From the NCBI RefSeq assembly GCF_018777395.1, contig NZ_JAFJYC010000002.1, positions 248,001 through 312,000 of the forward strand: a stretch of 64,000 bases of DNA, given 5' to 3'. Source of the stretch: Candidatus Sodalis endolongispinus (GTDB taxonomy: Bacteria > Pseudomonadota > Gammaproteobacteria > Enterobacterales > Enterobacteriaceae). Positions 37,581-48,330 of this stretch are shown here, piece by piece; positions within the stretch are counted from its first letter, which is position 1; each line of letters starts with the position of its first letter. The position numbers were made by a program, and so were the translations under genes. The notes under the pieces were generated by a model. The model saw nothing but the letters and a program-made list of their open reading frames with translations. It was not told the origin of the DNA and did no database searches.

Positions 37581-38551
37581 TTAATTGCCGAGTTTTTTAA
37601 TTAAATCCATCATCTTCAACAGGGAATCGCTGGACACTTTAGCACTTCCAGTTCAATCCCGCGATCGTTGAGTTTGTTGAATGCCTCGATGTCTTTTTCG
37701 TCCACCGATACGGCATTATTGACCTGGGTTTTGCCCTGGCGGAAGGCCATCCCACCAATATTGACCGTGGTAATGGCAACGCCGCCCTCGACCAGACGCA
37801 CCACATCGGTGTGGTTGGTAAATAACAACATGACGCGATCGTTGGCATATTTCGGTTTGTCGTAAACGCGGATAGCTTTTGCCACATCAACCACGTGAGC
37901 CGTAACGCCAGGAGGTGCCACCTGGGTGAGCAGGGTTTTACGCACCGTATCCGCGGCCACTTCGTCGCTGACCACGATGATGCGTTTAACGTCGGTTTCT
38001 TTGGTCCAGCGAGTAGCCACCTGGCCATGGATCAAACGGTCGTCGATCCTAGCCAAACCGATAGTCATATGACCGCCCTGACCGTCAGCCACCGGTGCGG
38101 CTTTCGCGACCGGCGCGGCGGCGGGTGCGGCCACGGCAGCAGGCGCGGCCGGTTCCGGGGTTTTCAGCGCCTTCACGCCGATACGTCCGGTTTCCACCGC
38201 GATCCAGACCAGCTCCTGGAAAGCGGGATTGTCGTCACGCGCCATGAAGGTTTCGGCCAGCATGGGGATATTGACGCCGGTGACCACTTCGTAATTTTCT
38301 TTATCGATGACAATCCGGCTGGCGGCATTAAACGGGCTGCCTCCCCAGGTATCGACCAGAAATAACACGCCTGCTGTGGTATCAAGTTCCGCCAGACGGG
38401 CGGTATATTTTTCAATCAATGTTTCAGCGTTTTCGCCTGGGACGAAATCGATCCAGGCGACGTTGTCTTGTGCGCCTAAAATCATTTCAGCCGTTTTCAG
38501 TAATTGCTCGGCCGCTGACCCGTGAGTGCCAATAACAATAGCAATACTCAC
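37581..38551 (-). pseudogene. manX: manX, mannose PTS EIIAB, frameshift in the last 20 codons
   Basis: Start ATG 38551. EIIA domain with phospho-His in AIVIGTHGSAAEQLL, an Ala/Pro-rich hinge (about residues 132-158) and EIIB with phospho-His in ARIDDRLIHGQVATRW. Near 37637 the frame diverts to LKCPAIPC-stop; the native tail (SSDSLLKMMDLIKKLGN) is one base out of phase and ends at 37581. All catalytic parts remain, so this is the mildest lesion of the operon and some activity is conceivable. Confidence 0.85.
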
Positions 38552-39137
38552 TGGATACCTCCTCTATTGACAAAATGGGTTATGCGCCCCGCACGAAAGG
38601 TGTGTCTAAGGCCCTAACTCTTTGGTGGTATAACTGCAACGTCAGGAACGATGCCTGCCCTGACGGATGTTCGTTCTACAGATTGATCTGCTTCAGTTAT
38701 TGGTTCGGACGATCATAAGTAAATCGCGATTTATTTTAGTGTGTAAAAAAATAAAAATTGTGACGGCGCTCAGTTATTTGGCTACCAGAATCGGTAGAAG
38801 CGCACAAAAGAGTGTAGCTGGAAATGAACAAACGGCCACGGCATGAAGTGAAAAAGCTTTGTGCCGGACGGGGAATCCCTGATACAGTAAAGCGTTTAAA
38901 TTATAAAAGGAGCAAACAGCCCTCCGATGGACTGTCACCGAAGCTGTTTCATCAACTTTTGTCCGCCTGCGCGGCCATTCGTCTTCTCTCACTGGCGCCT
39001 CGCGCTGGATCTTCTTTCGTCATGTTTGATCCCGCTCCCAAGAACGTTTGCCTCTTGGCGGCTTGCCCCTGCGCGTTTGCCGGCAAAGATGCGGTTTAAC
39101 CCTGTTATAACTACAGCCTGAATACCTTACGGAGCCT
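38552..39137. other. Divergent spacer manX-yoaE
   Basis: About 590 bases without a gene. Apart from the palindrome at 38720-38733 I see only AT-rich promoter-like sequence at 38690-38765 and GC-rich sequence with no conserved ORF after 38930. It must carry the promoters of both manXYZ and yoaE. Confidence 0.5.
38720..38733. promoter_or_regulatory. 14-bp perfect palindrome in the manX-yoaE divergent spacer
   Basis: TAAATCGCGATTTA is a perfect palindrome about 170 bases upstream of manX, in an AT-rich setting where an Mlc/NagC- or CRP-type operator could sit. Assignment to any regulator is inference. Confidence 0.4.
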
Positions 39138-39140
39138 GTG

Positions 39141-40697
39141 ATGGAATTCTTAATGGACCCCTCAATTTGGGTGGGATTGCTGACCTTAGTCGTATTGGAG
39201 ATCGTTCTCGGCATAGACAACGTGGTCTTTATTGCGATCCTGGCGGACAAACTGCCGCCCAAAAAGCGCGATCGTGCGCGGGTAGTGGGTCTTTCGCTGG
39301 CGCTTATCATGCGTCTGGGCCTTTTGTCGCTGATATCGTGGATAGTCACGCTGACGCGGCCGCTGTTTACCCTGGGAGACTTTTCCTTTTCCGGCCGCGG
39401 CCTTATCTTACTGCTTGGCGGTATTTTCCTGTTGTTCAAAGCCACTACGGAACTGCATGAACGCCTGGAAAATAAAGAACACGACAGCAGTGCCGGCCGT
39501 GGTTATGCCAGCTTTTGGGCGGTGGTGGTGCAAATTGTCATCCTCGACGCAGTGTTCTCCCTAGATGCGGTGATTACGGCGGTAGGGATGGTCAACAATC
39601 TGCCGGTAATGATGACCGCGGTTATCATCGCCATGGCGATTATGCTGCTGGCGTCCCGTCCATTGACCCGTTTCGTTAACCGTCATCAAACCGTGGTGGT
39701 ACTGTGTCTCAGCTTCTTGCTGATGATAGGCCTCAGCCTGATTGCTGAAGGGTTTGGCTTTCATATCCCGAAAGGCTACCTATACGCCGCCATTGGTTTC
39801 TCGATCCTTATTGAAATGTTTAACCAAATAGCGCTGCGCAATTTTATCAAAAATCAGTCCGCCAAACCGATGCGCGAGCGCACCGCGGAAGCGATTATGC
39901 GGCTGATGGGGGGCAGGGCGCAGCGTGAAACCGGCGAGGACGATTCGGCTAGAGCCTTTAAACAGGCGCATTTCGCCGAAGAAGAGCGCCACATGATTAC
40001 CGGCGTGCTGTCGCTGGCCTCGCGGACCTTGCGCAGCGTCATGACCCACCGCAACGGAATTACCTGGCTGGACTGCCAGCGGCCGGTTGCGGAGTTGCGC
40101 GCGACGTTAATGGAGACGCCGCACAATATGTTTCCGGTCTGTAACGGCGAGCTGGATCAGCTTATCGGCATCGTGCGCGCCAAGGACTTGATGGCGGCGG
40201 TGGATAACGGCGAGCAGGTCAAAGCTTACGCGGCCGCCAACCCGGCAATTGTGGTACCGGAAACCCTGGATGTGCTAAAGCTGCTGGAGGAGTTGCGCCG
40301 GGCGAAAGGCAGCATGGTGATGGTGTCCAACGAATTCGGCGTCGTGCAGGGGTTGGTGACGCCGCTGGACGTGCTGGAAGCGATTGCCGGCGAGTTTCCT
40401 GACGAGGATGAAACGCCGGAGATTGAAGTTCATGAGGGCGGCTGGCTGGCGAAGGGTAGTACTGACCTGCACGCCTTACAGCAGGCGCTGGACACCCAGG
40501 CGCTGGCGCGCGGGCGGGACGACGTCGCCTCGCTGGCCGGTTTGTTGCTGTCGCAGTGCGATCAGATGCCGGTGGAAGGGGACGTGGTAACGCTTGACGA
40601 GTGGCGGTTTACTATTCGTCAGATGGTCGAGTACCGTATTGAGCTGGTGTGGATTGAACGTCTGGCGTCGAGGCACGATGATGATGAGGAAGAGTAA
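39141..40697 (+). CDS. yoaE: YoaE, TerC-family membrane protein with CBS and CorC domains
   Basis: 518 residues from ATG 39141 (a GTG just before it is less likely). TerC domain with about seven helices (residues 1-235; [20 protein letters not shown] and [18 protein letters not shown] carry the paired Asp motifs), a CBS pair (about 300-420) and a CorC/HlyC C-terminal domain (about 430-510). Length equals E. coli YoaE. Members are proposed metal-ion exporters; the substrate is unproven. Intact. Confidence 0.93.
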   Translation: MEFLMDPSIWVGLLTLVVLEIVLGIDNVVFIAILADKLPPKKRDRARVVGLSLALIMRLGLLSLISWIVTLTRPLFTLGDFSFSGRGLILLLGGIFLLFKATTELHERLENKEHDSSAGRGYASFWAVVVQIVILDAVFSLDAVITAVGMVNNLPVMMTAVIIAMAIMLLASRPLTRFVNRHQTVVVLCLSFLLMIGLSLIAEGFGFHIPKGYLYAAIGFSILIEMFNQIALRNFIKNQSAKPMRERTAEAIMRLMGGRAQRETGEDDSARAFKQAHFAEEERHMITGVLSLASRTLRSVMTHRNGITWLDCQRPVAELRATLMETPHNMFPVCNGELDQLIGIVRAKDLMAAVDNGEQVKAYAAANPAIVVPETLDVLKLLEELRRAKGSMVMVSNEFGVVQGLVTPLDVLEAIAGEFPDEDETPEIEVHEGGWLAKGSTDLHALQQALDTQALARGRDDVASLAGLLLSQCDQMPVEGDVVTLDEWRFTIRQMVEYRIELVWIERLASRHDDDEEE

Positions 40698-40750
40698 CGC
40701 TAGCCACGTAAGCGCCGCCATAACGCTTACGGGCTCAGCAGTTGTGCCTC

Positions 40751-42115
40751 TCAGTCACACTGCACCTTGATAGCAAGGCCGCCGCGCGATGTTTCACGGT
40801 ATTTTGCATTCATGTCCTTGCCGGTTTCGTACATGGTTTCGATCACCTTATCAAGCGATACCCGCGGCGCGCTGGTGCGACGCAGCGCCATGCGGGAGGC
40901 ATTGATCGCCTTCACCGCGGCGATAGCGTTACGCTCGATGCACGGCACCTGCACCTGGCCGCCCACCGGGTCGCAGGTCAGTCCGAGATTGTGCTCCATA
41001 CCGATCTCCGCCGCAACGCACACCTGTTCCGGACTGCCGCCCATCAGCTCCGTCAGTCCGGCCGCCGCCATGGAACAGGCCACGCCCACCTCACCCTGAC
41101 AGCCGACTTCGGCGCCTGAAATCGAGGCGTTCATTTTGTACAAAATCCCGACAGCGCCGCTGGCGAGGAAATACCGCAGCCAGATATCCGCCGATACGGG
41201 TTCGATAAAGTGGTCGTAGTAAGCCAGGACCGCAGGCACGATGCCGCAGGCGCCGTTGGTGGGAGCGGTGACGACCCGCCCGCCGGCGGCATTTTCTTCA
41301 TTGACCGCCAGGGCGAACATATTGACCCAGTCCACCACCTGCATGGGATCGGTGGAGTGCTTATCGCCGGCTGTCAACATCCTCCTGAGCGCGACGGCGC
41401 GGCGCGGCACCCGCAGCGGCCCCGGCAGCACGCCCTCGGTATTCATACCGCGATCGATACAGGCGCGCATGGTTTGCCAGACGCTGGCAAAATAGCGGTC
41501 TATCACCGCACGATCGTGCAGCGCGAGTTCGTTGCGCAATACCAGACCGGAAACCGACAAGGCAGTATCCCGGCAGTGATCCAGCAGTTGCTGGGCGCTG
41601 TTGAAGGGGTAAGGCACGCTGAGCTCGCTGGTCGTCTCGAGGCCGAACTGCGCTTCCTCGACGATAAATCCGCCGCCTATTGAATAATAGGTCTGGCTGT
41701 AGACGCCGCTCTCCCCGGCGAAAGCGTGGATGCGCAGTCCGTTTTCGTGCCGCGCCAGATTGGTATGGTGAAACACCATGCCGCCTTCGCGCGGAAAATC
41801 CACCTCACGCGGCGTTCCCGCCAACATCAGCCGTTCACGCTCGGCCACGTCGCGTAAAAACGCCGGGGTCGCGTCGATGGCCACCGTATCGGGGCTATTG
41901 CCGGCCAGGCCGAGAATGATTGCCTGATCGGTATGGTGCCCCTTGCCGGTCAATGCCAGTGAGCCGTAAACCTCGACGGCGATACGCGTCACGGACGTCA
42001 GCAGATGTTTTTCGACCAAATCGTCCACAAATTGTTTACCGGCCTTCATCGGGCCTACCGTATGGGAACTGGACGGACCGATACCAATTTTGAACATATC
42101 GAAAACGCTGATCAC
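40751..42115 (-). CDS. sdaA: SdaA, L-serine ammonia-lyase (4Fe-4S)
   Basis: 454 residues, the full E. coli length. N-terminal beta domain ([20 protein letters not shown]) and C-terminal alpha domain with the cluster-binding cysteines in [37 protein letters not shown] and [17 protein letters not shown]. Converts L-serine to pyruvate and ammonia. Starts 20 bases after the truncated nudL. No lesions seen. Confidence 0.94.
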   Translation of the reverse strand: MISVFDMFKIGIGPSSSHTVGPMKAGKQFVDDLVEKHLLTSVTRIAVEVYGSLALTGKGHHTDQAIILGLAGNSPDTVAIDATPAFLRDVAERERLMLAGTPREVDFPREGGMVFHHTNLARHENGLRIHAFAGESGVYSQTYYSIGGGFIVEEAQFGLETTSELSVPYPFNSAQQLLDHCRDTALSVSGLVLRNELALHDRAVIDRYFASVWQTMRACIDRGMNTEGVLPGPLRVPRRAVALRRMLTAGDKHSTDPMQVVDWVNMFALAVNEENAAGGRVVTAPTNGACGIVPAVLAYYDHFIEPVSADIWLRYFLASGAVGILYKMNASISGAEVGCQGEVGVACSMAAAGLTELMGGSPEQVCVAAEIGMEHNLGLTCDPVGGQVQVPCIERNAIAAVKAINASRMALRRTSAPRVSLDKVIETMYETGKDMNAKYRETSRGGLAIKVQCD

Positions 42116-42134
42116 AATTGCTCTCCTTTAAATT

Positions 42135-42518
42135 TTATAAGGCAACGGGCAGCAGGCCCACGATGGGGGTGACCTGAAAGCCGCTGCTGCTGTCCACCGG
42201 CGGTAGTTTTCCCAGCACCTGGACCTGACGCGGATCGATAGCGACTTCTTCTTGCGCCTCGCGCAACGCGGTGGCGACGGCGGAAGCGTCGCTTGCATCG
42301 GCGCTACCGCCGGGAAATGCGACCTGACCGGCGTGTTTGCGCAAAGACGCCGCGCGGCGAGTGAGCAACAGCGTCGGCGTGGCATGACAGATAATCGGAA
42401 CCAGCACCGCCGCCTGCCGGCGGTGGTAGGTAGCGTGGCGGGTATCCGGTAGCAGCAATTGGAAACGGGTGATAAACTCCGTCAGCCGCAGCGGTCGCGC
42501 TATCACAGAGTCAGGCAT
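42135..42518 (-). pseudogene. nudL: nudL (yeaB) Nudix CoA pyrophosphatase, C-terminal truncation
   Basis: Start ATG 42518 overlapping the pabB stop by eight bases, as is normal. The Nudix box is present ([20 protein letters not shown] then EAQEEVAI). The frame stops at 42135 after [13 protein letters not shown], giving 127 residues against about 190 in E. coli; the missing 65 residues are not found before sdaA at 42115, so they have been deleted. The CoA-binding region is probably incomplete; residual activity is possible but unlikely. Confidence 0.8.
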
Positions 42519-43833
42519 GCAGCCGTTCCAGCAACGGCAGGAGCGAGGCCACTTTCGCCAGCGTCTCCTGGTATTCCGCTTCTTCGTCGCTGTCGGCGAC
42601 CAGACCGCCGCCGACAGAGCAGTGAATGTGCCGGTCTGCGACCAGCAGCGTACGAATGGCGATATTGGTGTCCATCGCGCCGCAACAGCTGATATAACCG
42701 ATGCTGCCGCACCAGGCACTACGACGCTGCGGTTCCAGCCTTTCGATAATTTCCATTGCTAGCTCCTTTGGAGCGCCGGTAATGGAGCCACCGGGAAAGC
42801 AGGCGCGCAGCAGATCGCAAGGGCTGCGATCGTCCGGCAAAACGGCGGTGATGGTGCTGACCAGATGATGCACCGCTGTAAACGTCTCGATGGCAAACAG
42901 CGACGGCACGCGCACGCTGCCGGGCTGAGCCACGCGGCCGATGTCGTTGCGCAACAAGTCTACTATCATCAGATTTTCCGCCTGATCTTTGGCGGAAGCG
43001 GCCAGCCGGGGTAACGTTCCTTTAATGGGGCGGGTCTGGATCGCGCCGTCGCGCAGGCGCAGGAAACGTTCCGGCGACAAACTGAGCACCGCCTGGTTCG
43101 CCAGGCGGATGAACGCCGAGAAGGGCGCCCGGTTATGGTCCAGCAAGAGTCGGAACGCCGGCCATTCATCGCCATCGCAGGGGGCGCTGAAACGCTGTGA
43201 TAGACAGACTTGATAGCAGTCACCCGCCAACAGGTGCCGCTGCACCAGCCGGAATTTGTCGCCATAGTCGGCGCGGGTCATATTGGCGCGCCAGGGACCG
43301 AGCAAGTGAAACGGCGCGGGCGACGGGGGCGCCGCAGCGGTCAACCGGGCAAGTATGGAGGCGGGATCGTCGTGGCTGACCAGCGTCAGCGTGCGGCGCA
43401 GATGGTCGGCCACCACCGCCCAGCGGTAAATCCCAATCGCCATTTCCGGCAGCGGGAGATCTTGTTGCGCCAATACCGGTAAAGTTTCGATGCCACGGGC
43501 AAGATCATAGCCAAAAAACCCCAGCGCCCCGCCCTGAAACGGTAAGTCCGCGTCCGGCGACGCCATCATGCCTGCCGCCGCCAGCTGCTGTTGCACCAGC
43601 GCAAAGGGGTCGTCATCCAGACACTCGCACATGTCCCCCCGGACTATTTCAGTGACACCGTCACGCATGACAAGCGTCACCGCCGGCCCGGCCACCAGGA
43701 TATCGTAACGGCTGTCTGGATGGTCGCTATGACCGGAATGCAGCAGCATCGACCAGGGCTGGTCAGCCAAAGGGGTAAAATAGTCCAGCACGGCATCTGG
43801 CCGGTAGGGTAATGCTGTCAGTTGTGGCTGCAT
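42511..43833 (-). CDS. pabB: PabB, aminodeoxychorismate synthase component I
   Basis: 440 residues (E. coli 453). Chorismate-binding core with [20 protein letters not shown] (catalytic Lys of the PIKGT motif), [16 protein letters not shown] and the C-terminal [20 protein letters not shown]. With PabA it makes 4-amino-4-deoxychorismate for folate. The stop overlaps the nudL start. No lesions. Confidence 0.94.
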   Translation of the reverse strand: MQPQLTALPYRPDAVLDYFTPLADQPWSMLLHSGHSDHPDSRYDILVAGPAVTLVMRDGVTEIVRGDMCECLDDDPFALVQQQLAAAGMMASPDADLPFQGGALGFFGYDLARGIETLPVLAQQDLPLPEMAIGIYRWAVVADHLRRTLTLVSHDDPASILARLTAAAPPSPAPFHLLGPWRANMTRADYGDKFRLVQRHLLAGDCYQVCLSQRFSAPCDGDEWPAFRLLLDHNRAPFSAFIRLANQAVLSLSPERFLRLRDGAIQTRPIKGTLPRLAASAKDQAENLMIVDLLRNDIGRVAQPGSVRVPSLFAIETFTAVHHLVSTITAVLPDDRSPCDLLRACFPGGSITGAPKELAMEIIERLEPQRRSAWCGSIGYISCCGAMDTNIAIRTLLVADRHIHCSVGGGLVADSDEEAEYQETLAKVASLLPLLERLHA

Positions 43834-43983
43834 GGCTAAGCCTCTGTTCCCGATAGTCGCGGCGTCGGCATCCTGCCCGCGTACGTGGTGATTTATGGCG
43901 CGATCCTAGCATAAATCCACGCCATGGCGTAACCGGCCGGGTCATGAGATAATCGGCTCAATCGCCGTTACCCAGAGACAACT

Positions 43984-44232
43984 ATGTTAAACGATATGCC
44001 CGCGTTGACCCATGAGCAGCAGCAACAGGCCGTAGAGCGGATCCAGGCGTTAATGGCCGAAGGAATGAGCAGCGGCGCGGCGATAGCACAGGTGGCACGC
44101 GAATTGCGCGTCGACCACACCGGCGAAAGGGTCCCCCTGCGCTGGGAGGAAGAGGGCGATACCGAAGCGCATGAGACGCCGTCGGCGCGTGCCGAGACGG
44201 ATCCCTATGATAGCAACCCCGATGATGATTAA
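43984..44232 (+). CDS. yoaH: YoaH (UPF0181)
   Basis: 82 residues. Residues 1-55 match E. coli YoaH almost exactly ([20 protein letters not shown]); the acidic C-terminal tail (about 55-82, rich in Glu and Asp) is longer than the 59-residue E. coli protein. Divergent from pabB, the E. coli arrangement. Function unknown. Confidence 0.9.
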   Translation: MLNDMPALTHEQQQQAVERIQALMAEGMSSGAAIAQVARELRVDHTGERVPLRWEEEGDTEAHETPSARAETDPYDSNPDDD

Positions 44233-44250
44233 GCGCAGGGTGGTTGGCCG

Positions 44251-44604
44251 TTATGACAACGTGGCGACGATTTGGATTTCGATTTTATAGCGCGGATTCA
44301 TCAGGCCCGCCTGAACCGTGCAGCGCACCGGCGCGCTGCCGGCCTCGACCCAGTTATCCCATACCGCATTCATCGCGGCGAAATCCGCCGCGTCAGGCAG
44401 GAAAATAGTGGCATCCACCAGGCGGCGTTTATCGGTATTGCAACGTGCTAGCATGGCGTCGACAGCGGCAAGCGCGCTGCGGGTCTGGCCGGTAATGTCT
44501 TCATCAAGCGCGGCATCCGCCGCCACGCTGGTGTAATAGAGGGTTTGATGGTGAATCACCGCATCGGACATACGGGCGCCGGCATCAATACGCTGGATGG
44601 TCAT
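44251..44604 (-). CDS. yoaB: RidA-family protein (YoaB)
   Basis: 117 residues from ATG 44604, with AAAGGAAATG upstream; a longer frame to 44700 is not conserved. RidA/YjgF fold with VDAMLARCNTDKRRLVDATI and the signature Arg/Glu region APVRCTVQAGLMNPRYKIEI. RidA proteins hydrolyse reactive enamine/imine intermediates; this paralogue's role is unproven. Sits between yoaH and yoaA as in E. coli. Confidence 0.88.
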   Translation of the reverse strand: MTIQRIDAGARMSDAVIHHQTLYYTSVAADAALDEDITGQTRSALAAVDAMLARCNTDKRRLVDATIFLPDAADFAAMNAVWDNWVEAGSAPVRCTVQAGLMNPRYKIEIQIVATLS

Positions 44605-44767
44605 TGCATTTCCTTTCAGTGGTTGAGTGAAAACAACAGCATACCATACCGGCGCGGGAAGCCCAGCTGCCCGATGGCGATGGCGGATGCGCTTACGCAT
44701 GACGACGAACCAGGGCCGTTTGGGCGTGGTAGGTAAAACAGGGCAACGCGCGTGCGCGGGAGAGAAT

Positions 44768-46669
44768 GTGACAGACGATTTTATGCCTCAAGGCGTGCTG
44801 GCGAAAGCTCTGAACGGTTTCAAACCGAGGGAGTCCCAGCGCCTCATGGCTGAAGCCATTCGTGACGCCATCGGCGCGCAGCAACCGCTGGTGGTGGAGG
44901 CCGGCACGGGCACGGGCAAGACTTATGCCTATCTGGTACCCGCCCTGCGCGCCGATAAAAAAGTGATCATTTCCACCGGCTCGAAGGCGCTGCAGGATCA
45001 GCTATACGCCCGGGATCTGCCGCGTATTGCGCAGGCGCTGTATTATCGCGGACAGCTGGCCCTGCTGAAAGGGCGCGCCAACTACCTGTGCCTGGAACGG
45101 ATGGCGCAGCACGCGGCGGCGGGCGGCGCGCTGACGCCGGAAACGCTCGATGCGCTGAGTCAGGTACGCGCCTGTGCGTCGCAAACCGAAGATGGCGACA
45201 TCGATAACTGCGGCGGCTTACCCGAAGACAGCCCTATCTGGCCGTTGGTGACCAGCACTAACGATAATTGCCTCGGCAGCGATTGTCCCGAATACAAAGC
45301 GTGCTTTGTGGTCAAGGCGCGCCTCCGGGCCATGGACGCGGATATCGTGGTGGTCAATCATCATCTGTTCCTGGCGGACATGGTGGTCAAGGAAAGCGGT
45401 TTCGGGGAGCTTATCCCCCGCGGCGATGTGATGATTTTCGACGAAGCGCATCAGCTGCCGGATATCGCCAGCCACTATTTCGACCAGCAACTGACCAGCC
45501 GTCATATGCTGGATTTGGCGAGCGATATGACGCTGGCCTACCGGACCGATGTGCGCGATATGGCACAGTTGCAAAAGAGCGCCGACCAGCTTTCGTTCCG
45601 CGCCCAGGATTTTCGCCTGGCGCTGGGGGAACCGGGGTTTCGCGGTAATCTGCGCGACGTTCTGGCGCAGCCGGCGGTGCAACGCGCGCTGGTGCTGCTG
45701 GATGATGCGCTGGAACTGTGCCATGACGTGGCGAAGCTGGCGCTGGGCCGCTCGGCGCTGCTGGATGCCGCGTTTGAACGCGCGACACTTTACCGCGCCC
45801 GGCTCAAACGCCTGCGCAATACCAGCGAGCCGGGATTCAGCTATTGGTACGAATGTAACGCGCGTCATTTTCTGCTGGCGTTGACACCGCTGTCGGTTTC
45901 TCACCGTTTTCATGAAGTGATGGCGGAAAAGGCCGGCACCTGGATCTTCACCTCGGCGACCCTGTCGGTGAATGACAAATTAGACCATTTCACCCAGCGT
46001 TTGGGGCTTGAGAACGCCAATTCACTCCTGCTTGCCAGCCCGTTTGATTATGCCGCCCAGGCGCTGCTGTGCGTGCCGCGCTTTTTGCCGGAACCACGGG
46101 AGCGCGGCGCGGCGCAAAAACTGGCGCGGATGCTGTTGCCGGTGATTATCGCCAACCGCGGCCGCTGTTTCTTTCTGTGTACCTCGCATCAGATGATGCG
46201 CGATCTGGCGGTGGAATTTCGCGCTTCGCTGACCTTGCCGGTGCTGGTACAAGGCGAAACCAGCAAGCGCGAGATTCTGCGCCAGTTTGTGGACGCCGGT
46301 AACGCGGTTCTGGTGGCCACCAACAGTTTTTGGGAAGGGGTGGACGTGTGCGGCGATGTCCTGTCCTGCGTCATCATTGATAAACTGCCGTTTACCGCGC
46401 CGGATGATCCGCTGCTGAAGGCCCGTATTGAGGATTGCCAGCTGCGCGGCAGCGATCCGTTCGCCGAGGTGCAGATCCCGGAGGCGGTCATCGCCCTGAA
46501 GCAGGGCGTCGGCAGGTTAATACGCGACAGCGATGACCGCGGCGTGTTGATTATCTGCGATCATCGACTGGTGACCCGCCCGTACGGCAAGGTTTTTCTG
46601 CAAAGCCTGCCGCCCGCGCGCCGCACCCGTTCGCTGGAGCGCACTATCGCTTTTCTGACCGACGCCTGA
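44768..46669 (+). CDS. yoaA: YoaA, DinG-type Fe-S DNA helicase
   Basis: 633 residues from GTG 44768 (VTDDFMPQGVLAKALNGFKP, the family start); the open frame extends 47 codons further upstream without conservation. Walker A EAGTGTGKTYAYL, four-cysteine Fe-S region (CASQTEDGDIDNC and CLGSDCPEYKAC), DEAH box IFDEAHQLPD, and C-terminal motif VI QGVGRLIRDSDDRGV. XPD/DinG-like 5'-3' helicase linked to replication repair with HolC. Intact. Confidence 0.94.
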   Translation: MTDDFMPQGVLAKALNGFKPRESQRLMAEAIRDAIGAQQPLVVEAGTGTGKTYAYLVPALRADKKVIISTGSKALQDQLYARDLPRIAQALYYRGQLALLKGRANYLCLERMAQHAAAGGALTPETLDALSQVRACASQTEDGDIDNCGGLPEDSPIWPLVTSTNDNCLGSDCPEYKACFVVKARLRAMDADIVVVNHHLFLADMVVKESGFGELIPRGDVMIFDEAHQLPDIASHYFDQQLTSRHMLDLASDMTLAYRTDVRDMAQLQKSADQLSFRAQDFRLALGEPGFRGNLRDVLAQPAVQRALVLLDDALELCHDVAKLALGRSALLDAAFERATLYRARLKRLRNTSEPGFSYWYECNARHFLLALTPLSVSHRFHEVMAEKAGTWIFTSATLSVNDKLDHFTQRLGLENANSLLLASPFDYAAQALLCVPRFLPEPRERGAAQKLARMLLPVIIANRGRCFFLCTSHQMMRDLAVEFRASLTLPVLVQGETSKREILRQFVDAGNAVLVATNSFWEGVDVCGDVLSCVIIDKLPFTAPDDPLLKARIEDCQLRGSDPFAEVQIPEAVIALKQGVGRLIRDSDDRGVLIICDHRLVTRPYGKVFLQSLPPARRTRSLERTIAFLTDA

Positions 46670-46749
46670 GCGCCGTATCCCCTTGTCGCAGCGGGTGTGT
46701 TATCATAAACGCCCGTTAAAGTTCTTATTGTTCCCGCCTGAGGTTTGGC

Positions 46750-47457
46750 ATGTCTACCCGCATTTTAGCCCTTGATACCGCGACCGAAGCCTGTTCCGCC
46801 GCGCTGATGCTCGACGACGAAGTGCTGCTGGAGCGCTTTACCCTTGCCCCTCGAGAGCACACGCAGCGGATCCTGCCCATGGTGGACAGCCTGCTGGCGG
46901 AGGCCGGTATTACGCTTAAAAGCCTGGATGCGCTGGCGTTCGGCCGCGGCCCCGGCAGCTTTACCGGCGTACGCATCGGTATCGGCATCGCGCAGGGACT
47001 GGCGTTGGGGGCCAATCTGCCGCTTATCGGCGTGTCCACGCTGGCGGCGCTGGCGGAAGGCGCCTGGCGCCAGACCGGTGTTTGTCAGGTATTGACCGCC
47101 ATTGATGCGCGCATGGGTGAAGTGTATTTGGCGCCCTATCAACGCCAAGCGGGCGTTTGGCTGGGTGAGGAGCGCGAAGCGGTGGCGGCGCCCGAGGCGG
47201 TGGCGGCGCTGGGCGCGAGCCTGTCTGGCTGCTGGGCCACCGCCGGCACCGGCTGGCAGACCTATCCGACGCTGCTTCATCATGAAGGCTTGGCGCTAGT
47301 GGCGGGGCACACGTTGTTGCCGAGCGCGCGAGATATGTTACCGCTGGCGCTGCATCATTACCACCACGGCGGCGCTCAATCGGTGGCGCTTGCCGAACCC
47401 ACCTATTTACGCAACGAAGTGGCCTGGAAAAAATCACCCGGCCGGGCTGAGCGCTAA
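46750..47457 (+). CDS. tsaB: TsaB (YeaZ), tRNA t6A biosynthesis protein
   Basis: 235 residues. ASKHA fold with [17 protein letters not shown] and the family motif [20 protein letters not shown]. TsaB scaffolds TsaD and TsaE in making N6-threonylcarbamoyladenosine at tRNA position 37, an essential step. Follows yoaA after 80 bases. Intact. Confidence 0.95.
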   Translation: MSTRILALDTATEACSAALMLDDEVLLERFTLAPREHTQRILPMVDSLLAEAGITLKSLDALAFGRGPGSFTGVRIGIGIAQGLALGANLPLIGVSTLAALAEGAWRQTGVCQVLTAIDARMGEVYLAPYQRQAGVWLGEEREAVAAPEAVAALGASLSGCWATAGTGWQTYPTLLHHEGLALVAGHTLLPSARDMLPLALHHYHHGGAQSVALAEPTYLRNEVAWKKSPGRAER

Positions 47458-47512
47458 ACTTATCCGGCCGCGGCGGGTCAAAGTAGTAAGTTTATTAACG
47501 AGATCAAGCACT

Positions 47513-48117
47513 ATGTTCAGCCCAAAAGCGTTACCTGTATCGATTCGCCGGCTGGTGCCGGTTGGCTTCATGGCGGCGATTTTAACGCTTGCCGGGTGCG
47601 TGACGTTGCCGGAGGCTGTCCGTGGCACGTCCCCGACGCCGCAGGATGATTTGGTGCGGGTGATGAATGCTCCGCAGCTGTATATCGGTCAGGAAGGGCG
47701 CTTCGGGGGTAAAGTGGTCAAAGTCACCAACGAAACCGGGCGCACCCGGCTGGAAATCGCCACTGTTCCGCTGGATGATGGCGCCGTGCCTCTGATGCAC
47801 CGGCCGTCAGTCGCATCATTGCCCAAATCAACGGTTTTGTCGAACCCTCCGACCTGAAAGGCCAGTGGATTACGGTTGTCGGCCCGATCACCGGTACGGA
47901 AAAAGGGCATATCGATAAAGCGGAGTACACCTACATGGTCATGCAGGTGAATGGCTATAAACGCTGGCGTGTGGTGCGCCAGGTTGAAGCGCCCATGGGG
48001 CCCCCCCGTTCGGACCGTGGGGCTGGGATTACCGCTATGGCTCCCCGTGGGGGCCCGGCTACGGCCCGGGGCGGTTATTACGGCGACACGCGGGTCGACA
48101 CCGTACTGTCGGACTAA
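47513..48117 (+). pseudogene. slp/yeaY-type outer-membrane lipoprotein, frameshifts
   Basis: Start ATG 47513 with a lipoprotein signal ending in LTLAGC. The Slp domain begins in this frame but shifts near 47803 (DDGAVP then [20 protein letters not shown] in another frame). A further shift at a GGGGCCCCCCC run near 47998-48008 is suggested because a third frame gives the Trp/Gly/Tyr-rich tail typical of Slp (PFGPWGWDYRYGSPWGPGYG). In E. coli fadD follows yeaY; here rnd follows directly. Confidence 0.83.
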
Positions 48118-48330
48118 GCGCCGTAATGCCGGCGTCACGGTCCGGTTGCATCCGCGCTTAGGGCTCGCCGGGCCGACGGTTGGCTCCCCGGCAACGCCGG
48201 TGGTGACTGCCATCGCCATCGTTGCCAGGCGTGGCCGGGCTCCGGCCCCTTAGCGGCTTACACGGCGTCGCGAATATCCACGCGCGCCCGTCATTTTTTC
48301 TCACATCACGCCGAAAAAGAGAGAGTTGCG

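Noticed and set aside
45218..45913. 231-codon minus-strand frame inside yoaA
   Set aside because: Antisense shadow of a strongly conserved helicase region.
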